Notes: generated from the letters alone by a model not told the origin. DNA of 64,000 nucleotides from Bacillus sp. AFS029637 (GCF_002584985.1 NZ_NUPZ01000024.1:3248-67247), one strand, 5' to 3'; positions 35,317 to 45,152 are shown, counted from the stretch's first letter. Translations and numbers: made by a program.

Positions 35317-35508
35317 TTACGAATGTGTTTCGAACATTTGAGTGTGTGTGTAATCTGTGTGTATGTGCCAAATGACATTTAAGAGCCTGTCCAATTCTTG
35401 GCTACAATTTACTGTTTTTTGAGAAGTCATTCCGTAGCGTTCAGCAAAATAGATCATTTTTTCGCGTTTTTTTTCGATAGCTTGCTCAAACATTGAAATC
35501 GGCTCCAT
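35317..35508 (-). CDS. yisI: Spo0E-like aspartyl-phosphate phosphatase (YisI-like)
   Basis: Protein of 63 aa with the Spo0E family core: helix 1 (KKREKMIYFAERYGMTSQKTV), then the signature SQELDRLLN (SxxxD). Such proteins remove phosphate from Spo0A~P and delay sporulation. It lies beside gerPA as yisI does in B. subtilis, which supports the name. Its end is 33 bases from the gerP promoter -35 on the same strand. Confidence 0.85.
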   Translation of the reverse strand: MEPISMFEQAIEKKREKMIYFAERYGMTSQKTVNCSQELDRLLNVIWHIHTDYTHTQMFETHS

Positions 35509-35729
35509 CTCTCAATAAATTTTATGTATATATGTAGTACATATTATACAAAAATCCCATAAAAAAGAAACACTTTCGCTAAAAAAAGTATAATTTCTAC
35601 ATTTTATGTCAAATAGTGCTGAGTAACGAATAGAGTACGAGAAGAATATTGTAAAAATTAGCGTGCATGAGAAGGTTTTTTTCTTACGGATGCGAATACA
35701 ATTAAATGGTATGAGTTTTAGGATGGAGA

Positions 35730-36638
35730 GTGGAAATATTGCGTTTTGTAACGGCGAAGAAAGAAGAAAAGGTATTTGTAGGTATTGTGGATGAAGAAGA
35801 AGAAAAGGTATTGCATTTAAGGGAAGCGCAAAGGCAAAAAGGGGAAAAGGTTACAATTCCTATTACAATGTTAGAGTGTATTGAAAGAGGGACTGAATGC
35901 TTTGAGAAGGTATGTGAAATTGTAAATTGGGCAAAAGAGAACGGGGAAGCGGCGTATTATCCGTTAACAGAGGTGAAAATATTAGCACCGATTCCAAGGC
36001 CGAGAAAGAATATTCTGTGCGTTGGAAAAAACTATCGTGAGCATGCAGTAGAAATGGGCGGAGTAGAGTCTATTCCAGAAAATATCATGATCTTTACGAA
36101 AGCGCCAACAACAGTTATTGGCATAAATGAGCAAATTAATGGTCACCCTCATGCAACGGATGAACTAGACTATGAAGGAGAACTAGCTATCATTATTGGC
36201 AAGCGAGGGAAACAAATAAAAAAAGAAAAAGCGCTTGAGCATGTTTTTGGTTATACGGTTATAAATGATGTAACTGCTCGAGACATTCAAAGGAAGCATA
36301 AGCAGTTTTTCCTTGGGAAAAGCTTCGATACGTTTTGTCCGATGGGACCGTATTTAATTCATAAATCGATGGTTAGAACGCCAAACGCATTACACATTGA
36401 AACAGTAGTGAATGGAGAAGTAAGGCAATCTTCAAATACAAATAAAATGATTTTTTCAATAGAAGAAATTATTTCAACGATAAGTAAAGGGATGACGTTA
36501 GAACCGGGAGATATTATTGCAACTGGAACGCCAGCTGGTGTAGGAAAAGGTTTTACACCACCGAAATTTTTGCATGCAGGTGATGAAGTGGTTATTACAG
36601 TAGAAGGAATTGGTACTTTGCGAAATATAGTGAAATGA
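35730..36638 (+). CDS. yisK: Fumarylacetoacetate hydrolase family protein (YisK-like)
   Basis: Protein of about 300 aa. The C-terminal FAH domain (about 90-300) has LCVGKNYREHAVEMG, the metal-binding DYEGELAIIIGK (E-x-E pattern), NDVTARDIQ, KSFDTFCPMGP and GDIIATGTPAGVGKG. The B. subtilis orthologue YisK, in the same neighbourhood, is an oxaloacetate decarboxylase that associates with Mbl. The start is either GTG at 35730 or TTG at 35739; the latter gives better spacing to GGATGGAG. Intact. Confidence 0.88.
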   Translation: MEILRFVTAKKEEKVFVGIVDEEEEKVLHLREAQRQKGEKVTIPITMLECIERGTECFEKVCEIVNWAKENGEAAYYPLTEVKILAPIPRPRKNILCVGKNYREHAVEMGGVESIPENIMIFTKAPTTVIGINEQINGHPHATDELDYEGELAIIIGKRGKQIKKEKALEHVFGYTVINDVTARDIQRKHKQFFLGKSFDTFCPMGPYLIHKSMVRTPNALHIETVVNGEVRQSSNTNKMIFSIEEIISTISKGMTLEPGDIIATGTPAGVGKGFTPPKFLHAGDEVVITVEGIGTLRNIVK

Positions 36639-36640
36639 AG

Positions 36641-36676
36641 AAAGGAGCTATCTTATAAAAAGATAGCTCTTTTTTA
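36641..36676 (+). terminator. Terminator of yisK
   Basis: Stem GAGCTATCTT / AAGATAGCTC with a T-run; also overlaps the 3' end of the convergent small gene. Confidence 0.9.
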
Positions 36677-36958
36677 TGGCCTTGGATTATTGAAAAAATC
36701 TAAAATAGCGAAAATATAAAATCCGATAAGTGCTAACGTACAAATCCCGATTAGCATAACGGCAAGAGAACTTCTTTCACGATCAAATCCGATAACTGTA
36801 AGGAAAACGGAAGCCCAAAATGAGGCTTTAAGTAATGTAAATGTATGAGAAGTGGAATAGTGACTGAGTAACGTTGTGGATAATAGGAATCCGATGAATG
36901 TAATAGAAATAAGAATAGTAGCTAAATAGTTAATATGTTTCCCATATTTTAATAGCAC
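36674..36958 (-). CDS. Small membrane protein, unknown
   Basis: Protein of 94 aa with three predicted membrane helices (about 11-32, 43-60, 66-88) and a short C-terminal FFNNPRP tail. AGGAGGAGG precedes the ATG, so translation is likely strong. I do not recognise the family. It converges on yisK and is on the same strand as rocD upstream of it on the map, but rocD has its own terminator between them. Confidence 0.7.
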   Translation of the reverse strand: MLLKYGKHINYLATILISITFIGFLLSTTLLSHYSTSHTFTLLKASFWASVFLTVIGFDRERSSLAVMLIGICTLALIGFYIFAILDFFNNPRP

Positions 36959-37019
36959 GCAGTTCCTCCTCCTTTAAAAAACTGAATATTCAATCTTATT
37001 TTAAGGTAAATGATTAGAG

Positions 37020-37057
37020 AAAGGAAGAGGTTGTCCTGCGCATTAGGACAACCTCTC
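37020..37057 (-). terminator. Terminator of rocD
   Basis: Stem AGAGGTTGTCCT / AGGACAACCTCT with loop TAATGCGC; T-rich after it on the minus strand. Confidence 0.85.
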
Positions 37058-37062
37058 TATCA

Positions 37063-38253
37063 TTACGATAATACAGCTTTAATTTTTTGGAATGCCCACT
37101 CTAAATCTTCTTCAGAGATTACTAGAGGTGGTGCGATACGAATTACATTTTCATGCGTTTCTTTACATAATAGACCAGCTGCTTTTAATTGTTCACAGTA
37201 AGGACGAGCTGGCTCGTTTAATTCGATACCGATGAATAAACCTTTACCGCGAACTTCAGTGATCATTGGGTTATCAATTTCTTTTAATTGCCCAACTAAT
37301 TTTTCTCCTAATTGAAGAGAACGCTCTGTTAATTTTTCTTCTTCTAATACTTCAAGAGCTGCGATAGAAACAGCACATGCAAGTGGGTTACCACCGAATG
37401 TAGAACCGTGAGAACCTGGCTCAAATACGCCTAAAATGTCGCGGTTTGCTGCAACGCAAGAGATTGGGAATACGCCGCCACCAAGTGCTTTACCAAGTAT
37501 GTACATGTCAGGAGTTACATTGTCCCAATCACAAGCAAATACTGTACCAGTACGGCCTAAGCCTGTTTGGATTTCATCTGCTACGAATAAAACGTTTTCT
37601 TTTTTACATACTTCAAGAGCTTCTTTTAAGTAACCAGCTGGTGGGATGTTAATTCCTGCTTCACCTTGAATTGGCTCTAAAATGAATGCTGCTGTGTTTG
37701 GCGTAATTGCAGCTTTTAATGCTTCTAAATCACCGTAAGGAATTACAACGATGCCTGGAAGCATTGGACCGAATCCACGCTTGTACTCTTCGTTTGAAGA
37801 CATAGAAACAGAACCCATTGTACGTCCGTGGAAGTTATCTTCACAAACGATGATTTCAGCGCGGTTTGCTTCTACTTTCTTCACATCATAAGCCCAGCGG
37901 CGAACTGTTTTAATTGCAGTTTCAACAGCTTCAGCACCTGTGTTCATAGGAAGTACCATTTCTTTATTAGTTAGTTTCGCAACTTTTTCGTACCAAGGAC
38001 CTAGTTGATCACTATGGAAAGCACGAGAAGTTAACGTAACACGATTAGCTTGTTCGATTAAAGCGTTAATAATTTTTGGATGGCGGTGACCTTGGTTTAC
38101 TGCAGAATATGCACTTAGTAAGTCCATATAGCGGTTTCCTTCAGGGTCTTCTACCCAAACACCTTCTGCTTTAGAAATAACGATTGGAAGTGGATGGTAG
38201 TTATTTGCTCCGTATGTGTCTGTAAGTTCGATAATATCCTTAGTTTGAATCAT
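37063..38253 (-). CDS. rocD: Ornithine aminotransferase
   Basis: Protein of 396 aa, class III PLP aminotransferase that converts ornithine and 2-oxoglutarate to glutamate semialdehyde in arginine breakdown. It has [36 protein letters not shown] (PLP aspartate) and the lysine in ILGKALGGG. Ribosome site GGGGG upstream of ATG. It sits among yis genes, not in a roc cluster, and is monocistronic. Confidence 0.95.
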   Translation of the reverse strand: MIQTKDIIELTDTYGANNYHPLPIVISKAEGVWVEDPEGNRYMDLLSAYSAVNQGHRHPKIINALIEQANRVTLTSRAFHSDQLGPWYEKVAKLTNKEMVLPMNTGAEAVETAIKTVRRWAYDVKKVEANRAEIIVCEDNFHGRTMGSVSMSSNEEYKRGFGPMLPGIVVIPYGDLEALKAAITPNTAAFILEPIQGEAGINIPPAGYLKEALEVCKKENVLFVADEIQTGLGRTGTVFACDWDNVTPDMYILGKALGGGVFPISCVAANRDILGVFEPGSHGSTFGGNPLACAVSIAALEVLEEEKLTERSLQLGEKLVGQLKEIDNPMITEVRGKGLFIGIELNEPARPYCEQLKAAGLLCKETHENVIRIAPPLVISEEDLEWAFQKIKAVLS

Positions 38254-38382
38254 GATTGTTCCCCCTTTTGTTATTACAAGAAGTTTGTAAATACTCTAAA
38301 TATTATATCATTTAAATGTAAAAAAGCGAAACATTTCCTGAAAATAAATGAACATGTTATCATATAAAGTGAAAAAGTGTGA

Positions 38383-38772
<390 letters not shown>

Positions 38773-38775
38773 AAA

Positions 38776-38827
38776 TAAAACCACCTTATGACCTCCAGGA
38801 TTTGGGAGATAAGGTGGTTTTTATTTT
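38776..38827 (+). terminator. Terminator of yisL
   Basis: Stem AACCACCTTAT / ATAAGGTGGTT with a second inner pairing (CTCC/GGAG), then a T-run. Confidence 0.85.
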
Positions 38828-38949
38828 ATCCGGCTATTTGTGGGCAACAAAACTCCTATCTTAAAATTTGGCTGGAACAAAGGAATTAGGTGGAAGTCAG
38901 GCTGATAATGAGTGGTGATGAACAAAACCCCCCTCATTAAAGTTTCACT

Positions 38950-39504
38950 TTATGTCGCATCAATATGTAACTCTTCTCCATTTACTTTAGTAAAACGGAA
39001 CATGTTTTTATTTGAAGTAGCGTGACGAACGAAATGGTGCTGCAATGTACAGATCATCTCTTCGTTATCGAATAAAAGAATGTTTACTCCTTCGCATGCT
39101 TCCTCTTTCGGTAAGAAGGATAAATAATTATGACAATACATGCAATCATATAAAGAGTAGTGAAGGGATTGCAATGACTCGGTTAATAATGTAAAGACAG
39201 AATCAGGTAATTCCTCAAGCCATTCATGATAGCTAAGAAGTAATTTTTTTCGAATACGTATCATTTCACCGTTTTGCAAATGGTGCTGCTCGTTGGCGAT
39301 TTGTAATACATCTTGTTCGTAGAAACGGGCAGGAAGCCAATTGTTGTTATACAAAATTTCAAACCCGTCTTCGGCAATATCTTCTAATAAAAATGCTTCC
39401 TCATTTTCATCATCAAAGAACACCCATTCATTGTTTATATATTCTACATTACCGACTGTATGAGCGCGGGGTTGGTTATATAAAATATGTTTACGTTGTA
39501 TCAT
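38950..39504 (-). CDS. yisN: YisN-like protein (DUF2777)
   Basis: Soluble acidic protein of 184 aa, no signal peptide. It has a CMYCHNYLSF segment with a CxxC pair. The position beside yisL and asnO is that of yisN in B. subtilis, and I associate it with DUF2777. Function unknown. AAGGAG precedes the ATG. Confidence 0.75.
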   Translation of the reverse strand: MIQRKHILYNQPRAHTVGNVEYINNEWVFFDDENEEAFLLEDIAEDGFEILYNNNWLPARFYEQDVLQIANEQHHLQNGEMIRIRKKLLLSYHEWLEELPDSVFTLLTESLQSLHYSLYDCMYCHNYLSFLPKEEACEGVNILLFDNEEMICTLQHHFVRHATSNKNMFRFTKVNGEELHIDAT

Positions 39505-39743
39505 ACATGATTTCTCCTTTATTGAAAGTAGTTATTCTTGTTATAGACAGTTCGTGCGTTCTTTATAACTAGACACATCTAGACATAGGTGGGCATACAA
39601 TAAAACACGTTTTACTGAGTGAAAATGCTATTCCATATGTGGATAGTAGGTTATCGTCAAGTTTGTCATTTTTTTGATCCGCACCTCTAGGGTGGGGATT
39701 ACTGCTTGTTTAGGAAAAGAAATAAGATGGAAGGATGATTCAT

Positions 39744-41591
39744 ATGTGCGGGATTACAGGATGGGTGGATTATAAACGCTCATTAGAAGGAGAAAGAGAC
39801 GTCGTTACGAAGATGGCTGAGACATTATCGAAGCGTGGTCCAGATGATAATAAAGTTTGGATTAAAGGAAATGTTGCATTTGGGCATAAGCGGTTAATTG
39901 TTGTGGACCCTGAGGGTGGTAAACAGCCAATGACCTGTTTAAAGGATGAAACGAATTATGCCATTTGCTACAACGGTGAACTATATAATACAGAAGATAT
40001 TCGAAAAGAATTGTTAAGAAGAGGATATACGTTCAAAGGCCACTCAGATACGGAAGTGTTATTAGCTTCTTATATTGAATGGAAAGAAGAATGTGTCGAT
40101 CATTTAAACGGTATATATGCGTTTGCAGTATGGGATGAACAGAAAGAGCAAGTGTTTATTGCCAGAGATCGATTAGGTGTAAAACCGCTTTTTTATAAAT
40201 ATGATAGCGGACGATTATTATTTGGATCCGAGTTAAAAGCAATATTGGCACATCCAGATGTGAAGGCGGAAGTAACGTTAGAAGGTTTATCAGAAGTATT
40301 CGGTCTCGGACCATCTAGAACGCCTGGCCATGGTATTTATGCTGGTATGAAAGAATTGCGTCCGGGCCATGCGATGACATTTTCAAAGAATGGTTTATGT
40401 ATATGGAGATATTGGAATGTTGAAAGTAAAAAACATGAAGATTCTTTTGAAGAAACAGTAGAGAAGACGCGCTTTTTATTACAAGATGCCATTACAAGGC
40501 AGCTCGTTTCTGACGTACCGTTATGCACTTTTTTATCGGGCGGCGTAGATTCGAGTGCGATTACAGCAATTGCTGCGAAAGAGTATGAAAGGGCAGGGAA
40601 AGGGCGACTACACACGTATTCAATTGATTACGAAGATAATGAAAAATACTTTAAAGCAAATGCATTCCAGCCAAATTCAGATGCGCCGTTTATTAATTTA
40701 ATGACGGAGACATTTGAAACAATTCATCATCGATGCGTCATTTCGAATGAACAGCTGGCAGAGTATTTAACAGAAGCAGTACTCGTTCGTGATTTGCCTG
40801 GTATGGCAGACATTGATTCGTCATTATTATGGTTTTGCCGTGAAATTAAACAAGATTTTGTTGTCGGTTTATCTGGAGAATGTGCAGATGAAATATTCGG
40901 TGGGTATCCGTGGTTTTATAGAGAAGACGATTTGCAATCAAGTGCATTTCCGTGGATGCGTTCTACAGAGGCGCGGGAGCAACTGCTAAAAAAAGAATGG
41001 AGAAGTAAACTAAATTTACAACAATATGTACAAAGGCGCTATGAAGAATCCATTCAAGAGGTTCCGATTTTAGAGGGGGAAAGCCCACTAGAAGCGAAAA
41101 GAAGACAATTATTTTATTTAAACATGGTATGGTTTATGACAACATTATTAGACAGAAAAGACCGTATGAGTATGGGAGCAAGCTTAGAAGTACGTGTTCC
41201 ATTTGCTGACCACCGACTTGTCGAATATGCGTGGAATATTCCTTGGGAAATGAAAATGTATAAAAACCGCGAAAAAGGTCTATTGCGTAAAGCGCTAGAA
41301 GGATTACTTCCAAATGATATATTGTATAGAAAGAAAAGTCCGTATCCGAAAACGCATAATCCGCACTATACAAAAGCGGTAACAGTATGGCTTCAAGATT
41401 TATTAACTGATAAAGGCTCCATTTTGCATGAATTGTTTGATAAAAAGCAGCTGAGTGGATTAATCGAGTCTGGCGGAAGTGCATTCCAAACACCATGGTT
41501 CGGTCAATTAATGACTGGGCCTCAACTTTTAGCTCATTTAGCGCAAATTCATGTTTGGTTTAAAGAGTACGGGGTAAATATTAAAGAATAG
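39744..41591 (+). CDS. asnO: Asparagine synthase (glutamine-hydrolysing)
   Basis: Protein of 615 aa. ATG at 39744 is chosen because the next codon gives Cys2, the N-terminal nucleophile after methionine removal (MCGITGW); an ATG three codons upstream would bury it. The glutaminase domain (about 1-220) has GHKRLIVVDP and YNGELYN; the synthase domain has the ATP loop FLSGGVDSS (about 261) and GLSGECADEIFGGYPW. It makes asparagine from aspartate and glutamine. B. subtilis AsnO, in the same gene order, is expressed in sporulation. Confidence 0.93.
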   Translation: MCGITGWVDYKRSLEGERDVVTKMAETLSKRGPDDNKVWIKGNVAFGHKRLIVVDPEGGKQPMTCLKDETNYAICYNGELYNTEDIRKELLRRGYTFKGHSDTEVLLASYIEWKEECVDHLNGIYAFAVWDEQKEQVFIARDRLGVKPLFYKYDSGRLLFGSELKAILAHPDVKAEVTLEGLSEVFGLGPSRTPGHGIYAGMKELRPGHAMTFSKNGLCIWRYWNVESKKHEDSFEETVEKTRFLLQDAITRQLVSDVPLCTFLSGGVDSSAITAIAAKEYERAGKGRLHTYSIDYEDNEKYFKANAFQPNSDAPFINLMTETFETIHHRCVISNEQLAEYLTEAVLVRDLPGMADIDSSLLWFCREIKQDFVVGLSGECADEIFGGYPWFYREDDLQSSAFPWMRSTEAREQLLKKEWRSKLNLQQYVQRRYEESIQEVPILEGESPLEAKRRQLFYLNMVWFMTTLLDRKDRMSMGASLEVRVPFADHRLVEYAWNIPWEMKMYKNREKGLLRKALEGLLPNDILYRKKSPYPKTHNPHYTKAVTVWLQDLLTDKGSILHELFDKKQLSGLIESGGSAFQTPWFGQLMTGPQLLAHLAQIHVWFKEYGVNIKE

Positions 41592-41595
41592 AGAA

Positions 41596-41629
41596 AGAGC
41601 GGCTTGCATTTGTGTAAGTCGCTTTTTTG
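41596..41629 (+). terminator. Terminator of asnO
   Basis: Stem AGCGGCTT / AAGTCGCT then TTTTTT. Confidence 0.8.
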
Positions 41630-41680
41630 TTAAAAAAATTGTCAAATAAAATTCAAAATCATATTAGAAATAATACTTAT

Positions 41681-41695
41681 TTATAATAATTATTT
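41681..41695. promoter_or_regulatory. PerR box upstream of the hemH relic
   Basis: TTATAATAATTATTT agrees with the PerR consensus TTATAATnATTATAA at all but two positions. It lies 85 bases before the relic start codon. Confidence 0.6.
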
Positions 41696-41740
41696 TGACG
41701 TACTTATTATTGTTTGTTACAATTGGAAACGAATGTTCTT

Positions 41741-41759
41741 GAAAAAGATTCTCATTTAC
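41741..41759. promoter_or_regulatory. Candidate Fur-like box
   Basis: GAAAAAGATTCTCATTTAC agrees with 14 of 19 positions of GATAATGATTATCATTATC. It lies between the first PerR box and the hemH relic. Confidence 0.4.
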
Positions 41760-41779
41760 AAAATTGAAGTGTTATATAG

Positions 41780-41982
41780 ATGACCAAGAAAAAATAGGTT
41801 TACTCGTAATGGCATATGGAACACCGGAAACATTAGATCATTAGATAACGTAGAAGCGCTCCAAGATTTAATCGGACGCTATAAAGTGATTGGCGGCATT
41901 TCACCACTTGCGAAAATTACGAAAGAGTAAGCGCATAAATTAACAGATCCAATGAATAACATATTTAAAGGGTATGAAGGAA
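41780..41982 (+). pseudogene. hemH: Ferrochelatase (hemH) relic, 5' fragment
   Basis: The fragment reads MTKKK(I)[14 protein letters not shown], then [18 protein letters not shown] and AKITKE-stop-AHKLTDPMNN, all typical of the first 80 residues of Bacillus ferrochelatase. Four lesions are visible: a one-base deletion in the A-run at codon 5, a deletion of about 19 codons with scrambled sequence after LD, a stop in place of Q after TKE, and loss of the rest of the gene (about 230 codons). Heme insertion must come from another gene. It lies directly before katA, a heme enzyme. Confidence 0.85.
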
Positions 41983-42019
41983 ATAGTTGACAAAGATCTA
42001 GTTTTGAATGATAATTAAT

Positions 42020-42034
42020 TTATAATAATTTTAA
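42020..42034. promoter_or_regulatory. PerR box upstream of katA
   Basis: TTATAATAATTTTAA differs from the PerR consensus TTATAATnATTATAA at one position. It lies 44 bases before the katA start. Confidence 0.75.
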
Positions 42035-42077
42035 ACAAACAATAATTACTACGAAAGAAAGAGGAGGATCCCCCTAC

Positions 42078-43544
42078 ATGAATCCAAATAATCGCTTAAC
42101 AACAAACCAAGGTGCTCCAGTTGGAGACAACCAAAATTCTCGTACAGCTGGTCGCCGTGGACCGGTATTGTTAGAAGACTATCATTTAGTAGAAAAACTT
42201 GCACACTTTGATCGTGAACGTATTCCGGAGCGCGTTGTGCATGCACGTGGTGCAGGTGCTCACGGTGTATTCGTAACGAAAAAAAGCATGAAACAATATA
42301 CGAAAGCAGCATTTTTACAAAATGAAGGAACTGAAACGCCTGTATTTGTTCGTTTTTCAACGGTTATTCATGGTCAAGGTTCTCCAGAAACAGCGCGTGA
42401 TCCACGTGGGTTCGCTGTTAAATTTTATACAGAAGAAGGAAATTATGATATCGTAGGTAACCATTTACCAGTTTTCTTCATTCGTGATGCAATTAAATTC
42501 CCGGACATGGTGCATTCTTTAAAACCAGCACCTGATACAAATGTTCAAACACCAGATCGTTACTGGGATTTCATGACGCTAACTCCAGAATCAACACATA
42601 TGATGACATGGGTATTTTCTGATTATGGTACACCAGCAAATTATCGCGAAATGGAAGGTTTCGGCGTCCATTCATTCAAATGGATTAATGCAGAAGGTAA
42701 AATTGTTTACATTAAATATCACTGGAAACCACAGCAAGGCGTACGTAACTTAAATGCGAAAGAAGTGCAAGAGGTACAAGGAAAAGACTTCAATCATGCA
42801 ACTCGTGACTTATTTGATGCAATCGAAAAAGGAAACTATCCGAAATGGGATTTACACGTACAAGTCATGCAGTTAGATGAAACGGATTCTTTAGACTTTG
42901 ATCCGCTAGATCCAACGAAAGTATGGCCAGAAGATCGCTTCCCATTAATTGAAGTAGGGACAATGACGTTAAATCGTAACCCGAAAAACTTCTTCGCAGA
43001 AGTAGAGCAAGCGGCGTTTACGCCAAGTGCAACTGTAAATGGTATTGAACCATCTGAAGATAAATTATTACAAGGTCGTTTATTCTCTTACCCAGATACA
43101 CAACGTTACCGCCTTGGTGCAAACTACTTACAAATTCCTGTAAACTGCCCGTATGCAGCTGTTCGTAACCAACAACGTGATGGTGCAATGCAAGTTAATC
43201 AAAATCCATCTACAATAAACTACGAACCGAGTCGTCATACAGAAAATCCGGTTGAAGACAAAGCGTACCGTGATTCAACTATGAAAGTAGAAGGCTACGT
43301 ATCTCGTGAAAAAATTGAGAAACCAAATGATTTCAAACAAGCAGGTGAGCGTTACCGTTCATTCTCTAAAGAAGAGCAAGATAACTTAATTGCGAACTTA
43401 AAAAATGACCTAAAAGACGTAAATGAACGTACGAAGTTATTAGCTGTTTGTAACTTCTTCCGTGCAGACCAAGAGTACGGTATGCGTTTAGCGCAGGCAT
43501 TAAATGTTGATATTACGCAATATGTAGGAAATGCTCCGAAATAA
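42078..43544 (+). CDS. katA: Catalase, heme-dependent (vegetative KatA)
   Basis: Small-subunit clade 3 catalase of 488 aa. It has the distal histidine in VVHARGAGAHG (about H54), the asparagine in DIVGNHLPVFFIRD, and the proximal heme tyrosine in RLFSYPDTQRYRLG. The AGGAGG site is strong. The PerR box predicts induction by peroxide. It is followed by its own terminator. Confidence 0.95.
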   Translation: MNPNNRLTTNQGAPVGDNQNSRTAGRRGPVLLEDYHLVEKLAHFDRERIPERVVHARGAGAHGVFVTKKSMKQYTKAAFLQNEGTETPVFVRFSTVIHGQGSPETARDPRGFAVKFYTEEGNYDIVGNHLPVFFIRDAIKFPDMVHSLKPAPDTNVQTPDRYWDFMTLTPESTHMMTWVFSDYGTPANYREMEGFGVHSFKWINAEGKIVYIKYHWKPQQGVRNLNAKEVQEVQGKDFNHATRDLFDAIEKGNYPKWDLHVQVMQLDETDSLDFDPLDPTKVWPEDRFPLIEVGTMTLNRNPKNFFAEVEQAAFTPSATVNGIEPSEDKLLQGRLFSYPDTQRYRLGANYLQIPVNCPYAAVRNQQRDGAMQVNQNPSTINYEPSRHTENPVEDKAYRDSTMKVEGYVSREKIEKPNDFKQAGERYRSFSKEEQDNLIANLKNDLKDVNERTKLLAVCNFFRADQEYGMRLAQALNVDITQYVGNAPK

Positions 43545-43549
43545 ATAGG

Positions 43550-43580
43550 GAAAGACGACCGGTCTTCGGTCGTCTTTTTT
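43550..43580 (+). terminator. Terminator of katA
   Basis: Stem AAAGACGACC / GGTCGTCTTT, loop GGTCTTC, T-run. Confidence 0.92.
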
Positions 43581-43624
43581 GTGTGAAATTTAACGGGGTA
43601 TGTTACGTTTAAATCATGTCGAAA

Positions 43625-43740
43625 TTTGTTAGTAAATCGATATGTTGTGTCGAAACGTCGATATATTGAAAGAATCGCTGATATATTTAAAAAATCGTCG
43701 ATATATCCGAAGAATCGCTGATATATTTATGTCGATACTA
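43625..43740. repeat. 20-bp tandem repeats (AATCG-C/T-C/T-GATATAT type), copy 2
   Basis: Four units with an exact 20-base period lie at 43651-43730 with the core AATCGCTGATATATTT or AATCGTCGATATATCC. A fifth, diverged core is at about 43631 (AAATCGATATG). The same core and spacing occur at 7.27-7.35 kb. There is no coding potential. Confidence 0.75.
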
Positions 43741-43768
43741 GATGGGGTATATCACCAACAAGTACAAT

Positions 43769-43811
43769 AAAAAGAGATGCAATCTACTACTAGTAGATTG
43801 CATCTCTTTTT
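43769..43811. terminator. Terminator of amtB
   Basis: Perfect stem AAAAGAGATGCAATCTACTA / TAGTAGATTGCATCTCTTTT adjoining the amtB stop codon, with A/T runs on both sides. Confidence 0.93.
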
Positions 43812-45043
43812 TAATTCACTCGCTCAGTATATTCATAAGCTTTCTCTCCATGCATCGAAATATCAAGCCCCATTTGTTCTTCGTGCTCATCGACCCGAAC
43901 AGGGAGGAAGAAGTTAATCGCTTTAATAATGGCGTACGTCATGATGATGGTAAATGCATATGTTGCGCCGATTGCTACAAGTTGTTTAAACAGTAAAGTG
44001 GCATTCCCGTAAAATAATCCGTTCGCACCATCCCCGTTTACGGTAGTAGTTGCGAATAGTCCGGTCGCAATCCCGCCCCAAGTTCCTCCAATGCCGTGGC
44101 ATCCGAAAGCGTCGAGTGTATCGTCGTATCCGAATTTTGTTTTTAAGAAGAACACAGCGCCAAAACATAATATGCCACCAATTGCTCCGATAAGAAGAGC
44201 GGAGAAAGGTGTAACAAATCCGCAAGCTGGCGTAATAGCGACTAGACCAGAAACAACGCCGCAAGCAGCCCCCATCGCAGTCGGTTTTGATTGGAAGAAC
44301 CATTCGGAAAGCATCCAAGTTAGAGCGGAAGCAGCAGCGGCTATATTGGTATTAATAAATGCGGTTAAAGCTACGTCGTTTAAGGATAATGCACTGCCGA
44401 CGTTAAAACCGAACCAGCCGAACCAAAGTAGCCCAGCGCCTAACATCGTAAATGGTAAATGGTGAGGAGAAGTACCGTTTATATTTTTTCGTTTTCCGAG
44501 GAAAATTGCTAATACAAGGCCGGCAACACCAGAAGTAATATGAACGACGTTACCACCAGCAAAGTCTAGTGCCCCGAGTTCTCTTAGCCATCCGCCGACG
44601 CCCCATACCCAATGAGCGACAGGATTGTAAACGAGTGTTGTCCATAGAAGGATAAAAATAAGGAAGGCAGAAAATCGCATTCTTTCAGCGAATGCACCTG
44701 AAATTAAAGCTGGAGTTAAGATGGCGAACATAAGTTGAAACATCATAAATAAATTGTGAGGAATAGTAGATGAGTAGTCTGGGTTTGGTGCGTAGGTAAC
44801 TCCGTTTAGACCGAGCCAATCGAGATTGCCGATAAGTCCGTGCCAATCTGGTCCGAATGATAAAGAATAACCGATCATAACCCATTGAATTGAAACGATT
44901 GCCATTGCACTATAGCTATGCATTGTTGTGCTAAGTACATTTTTACTACGAACCATGCCCCCGTAAAAAAGTGCTAATCCTGGTGTCATTAACATGACCA
45001 TTACTGTCGTTACAAACATAAAAACAGTATCTCCTGTATTCAT
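43811..45043 (-). CDS. amtB: Ammonium transporter
   Basis: Amt/MEP/Rh protein of 410 aa with eleven predicted membrane helices. Family markers are GLALFYGGMVRSKN near the start, PVAHWVWG, DFAGGNVVHITSG and CHGIGGTWGG with the pore histidine. It brings ammonium into the cell when nitrogen is scarce. No glnK gene follows, unlike nrgAB of B. subtilis. Two perfect GlnR/TnrA boxes flank its promoter. Confidence 0.95.
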   Translation of the reverse strand: MNTGDTVFMFVTTVMVMLMTPGLALFYGGMVRSKNVLSTTMHSYSAMAIVSIQWVMIGYSLSFGPDWHGLIGNLDWLGLNGVTYAPNPDYSSTIPHNLFMMFQLMFAILTPALISGAFAERMRFSAFLIFILLWTTLVYNPVAHWVWGVGGWLRELGALDFAGGNVVHITSGVAGLVLAIFLGKRKNINGTSPHHLPFTMLGAGLLWFGWFGFNVGSALSLNDVALTAFINTNIAAAASALTWMLSEWFFQSKPTAMGAACGVVSGLVAITPACGFVTPFSALLIGAIGGILCFGAVFFLKTKFGYDDTLDAFGCHGIGGTWGGIATGLFATTTVNGDGANGLFYGNATLLFKQLVAIGATYAFTIIMTYAIIKAINFFLPVRVDEHEEQMGLDISMHGEKAYEYTERVN

Positions 45044-45060
45044 TCTGTTCCCTCCTCTGA

Positions 45061-45077
45061 TGTTACAAAAAATAACA
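45061..45077. promoter_or_regulatory. GlnR/TnrA box, downstream site
   Basis: TGTTA-CAAAAAA-TAACA is an exact match to TGTNA-N7-TNACA. It lies 18 bases before the amtB start codon, downstream of the predicted transcription start. Confidence 0.75.
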
Positions 45078-45085
45078 TCAATTTG

Positions 45086-45114
45086 TTATGTTTCATATCA
45101 TATTCGAAATAAAA
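45086..45114 (-). promoter_or_regulatory. Sigma-A promoter of amtB
   Basis: On the minus strand TTGATT and TATGAT are separated by 17 bases. The promoter lies between two GlnR/TnrA boxes; coordinates are approximate to a few bases. Confidence 0.5.
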
Positions 45115-45152
45115 AGAAAAATCAACTAAAAATTCAGAAAATTTATAATTGA

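Noticed and set aside
43651-43730. Regular 20-bp repeats considered as a CRISPR array
   Set aside because: Units are directly adjacent with no spacers, are not palindromic in CRISPR fashion, and no cas gene is near.
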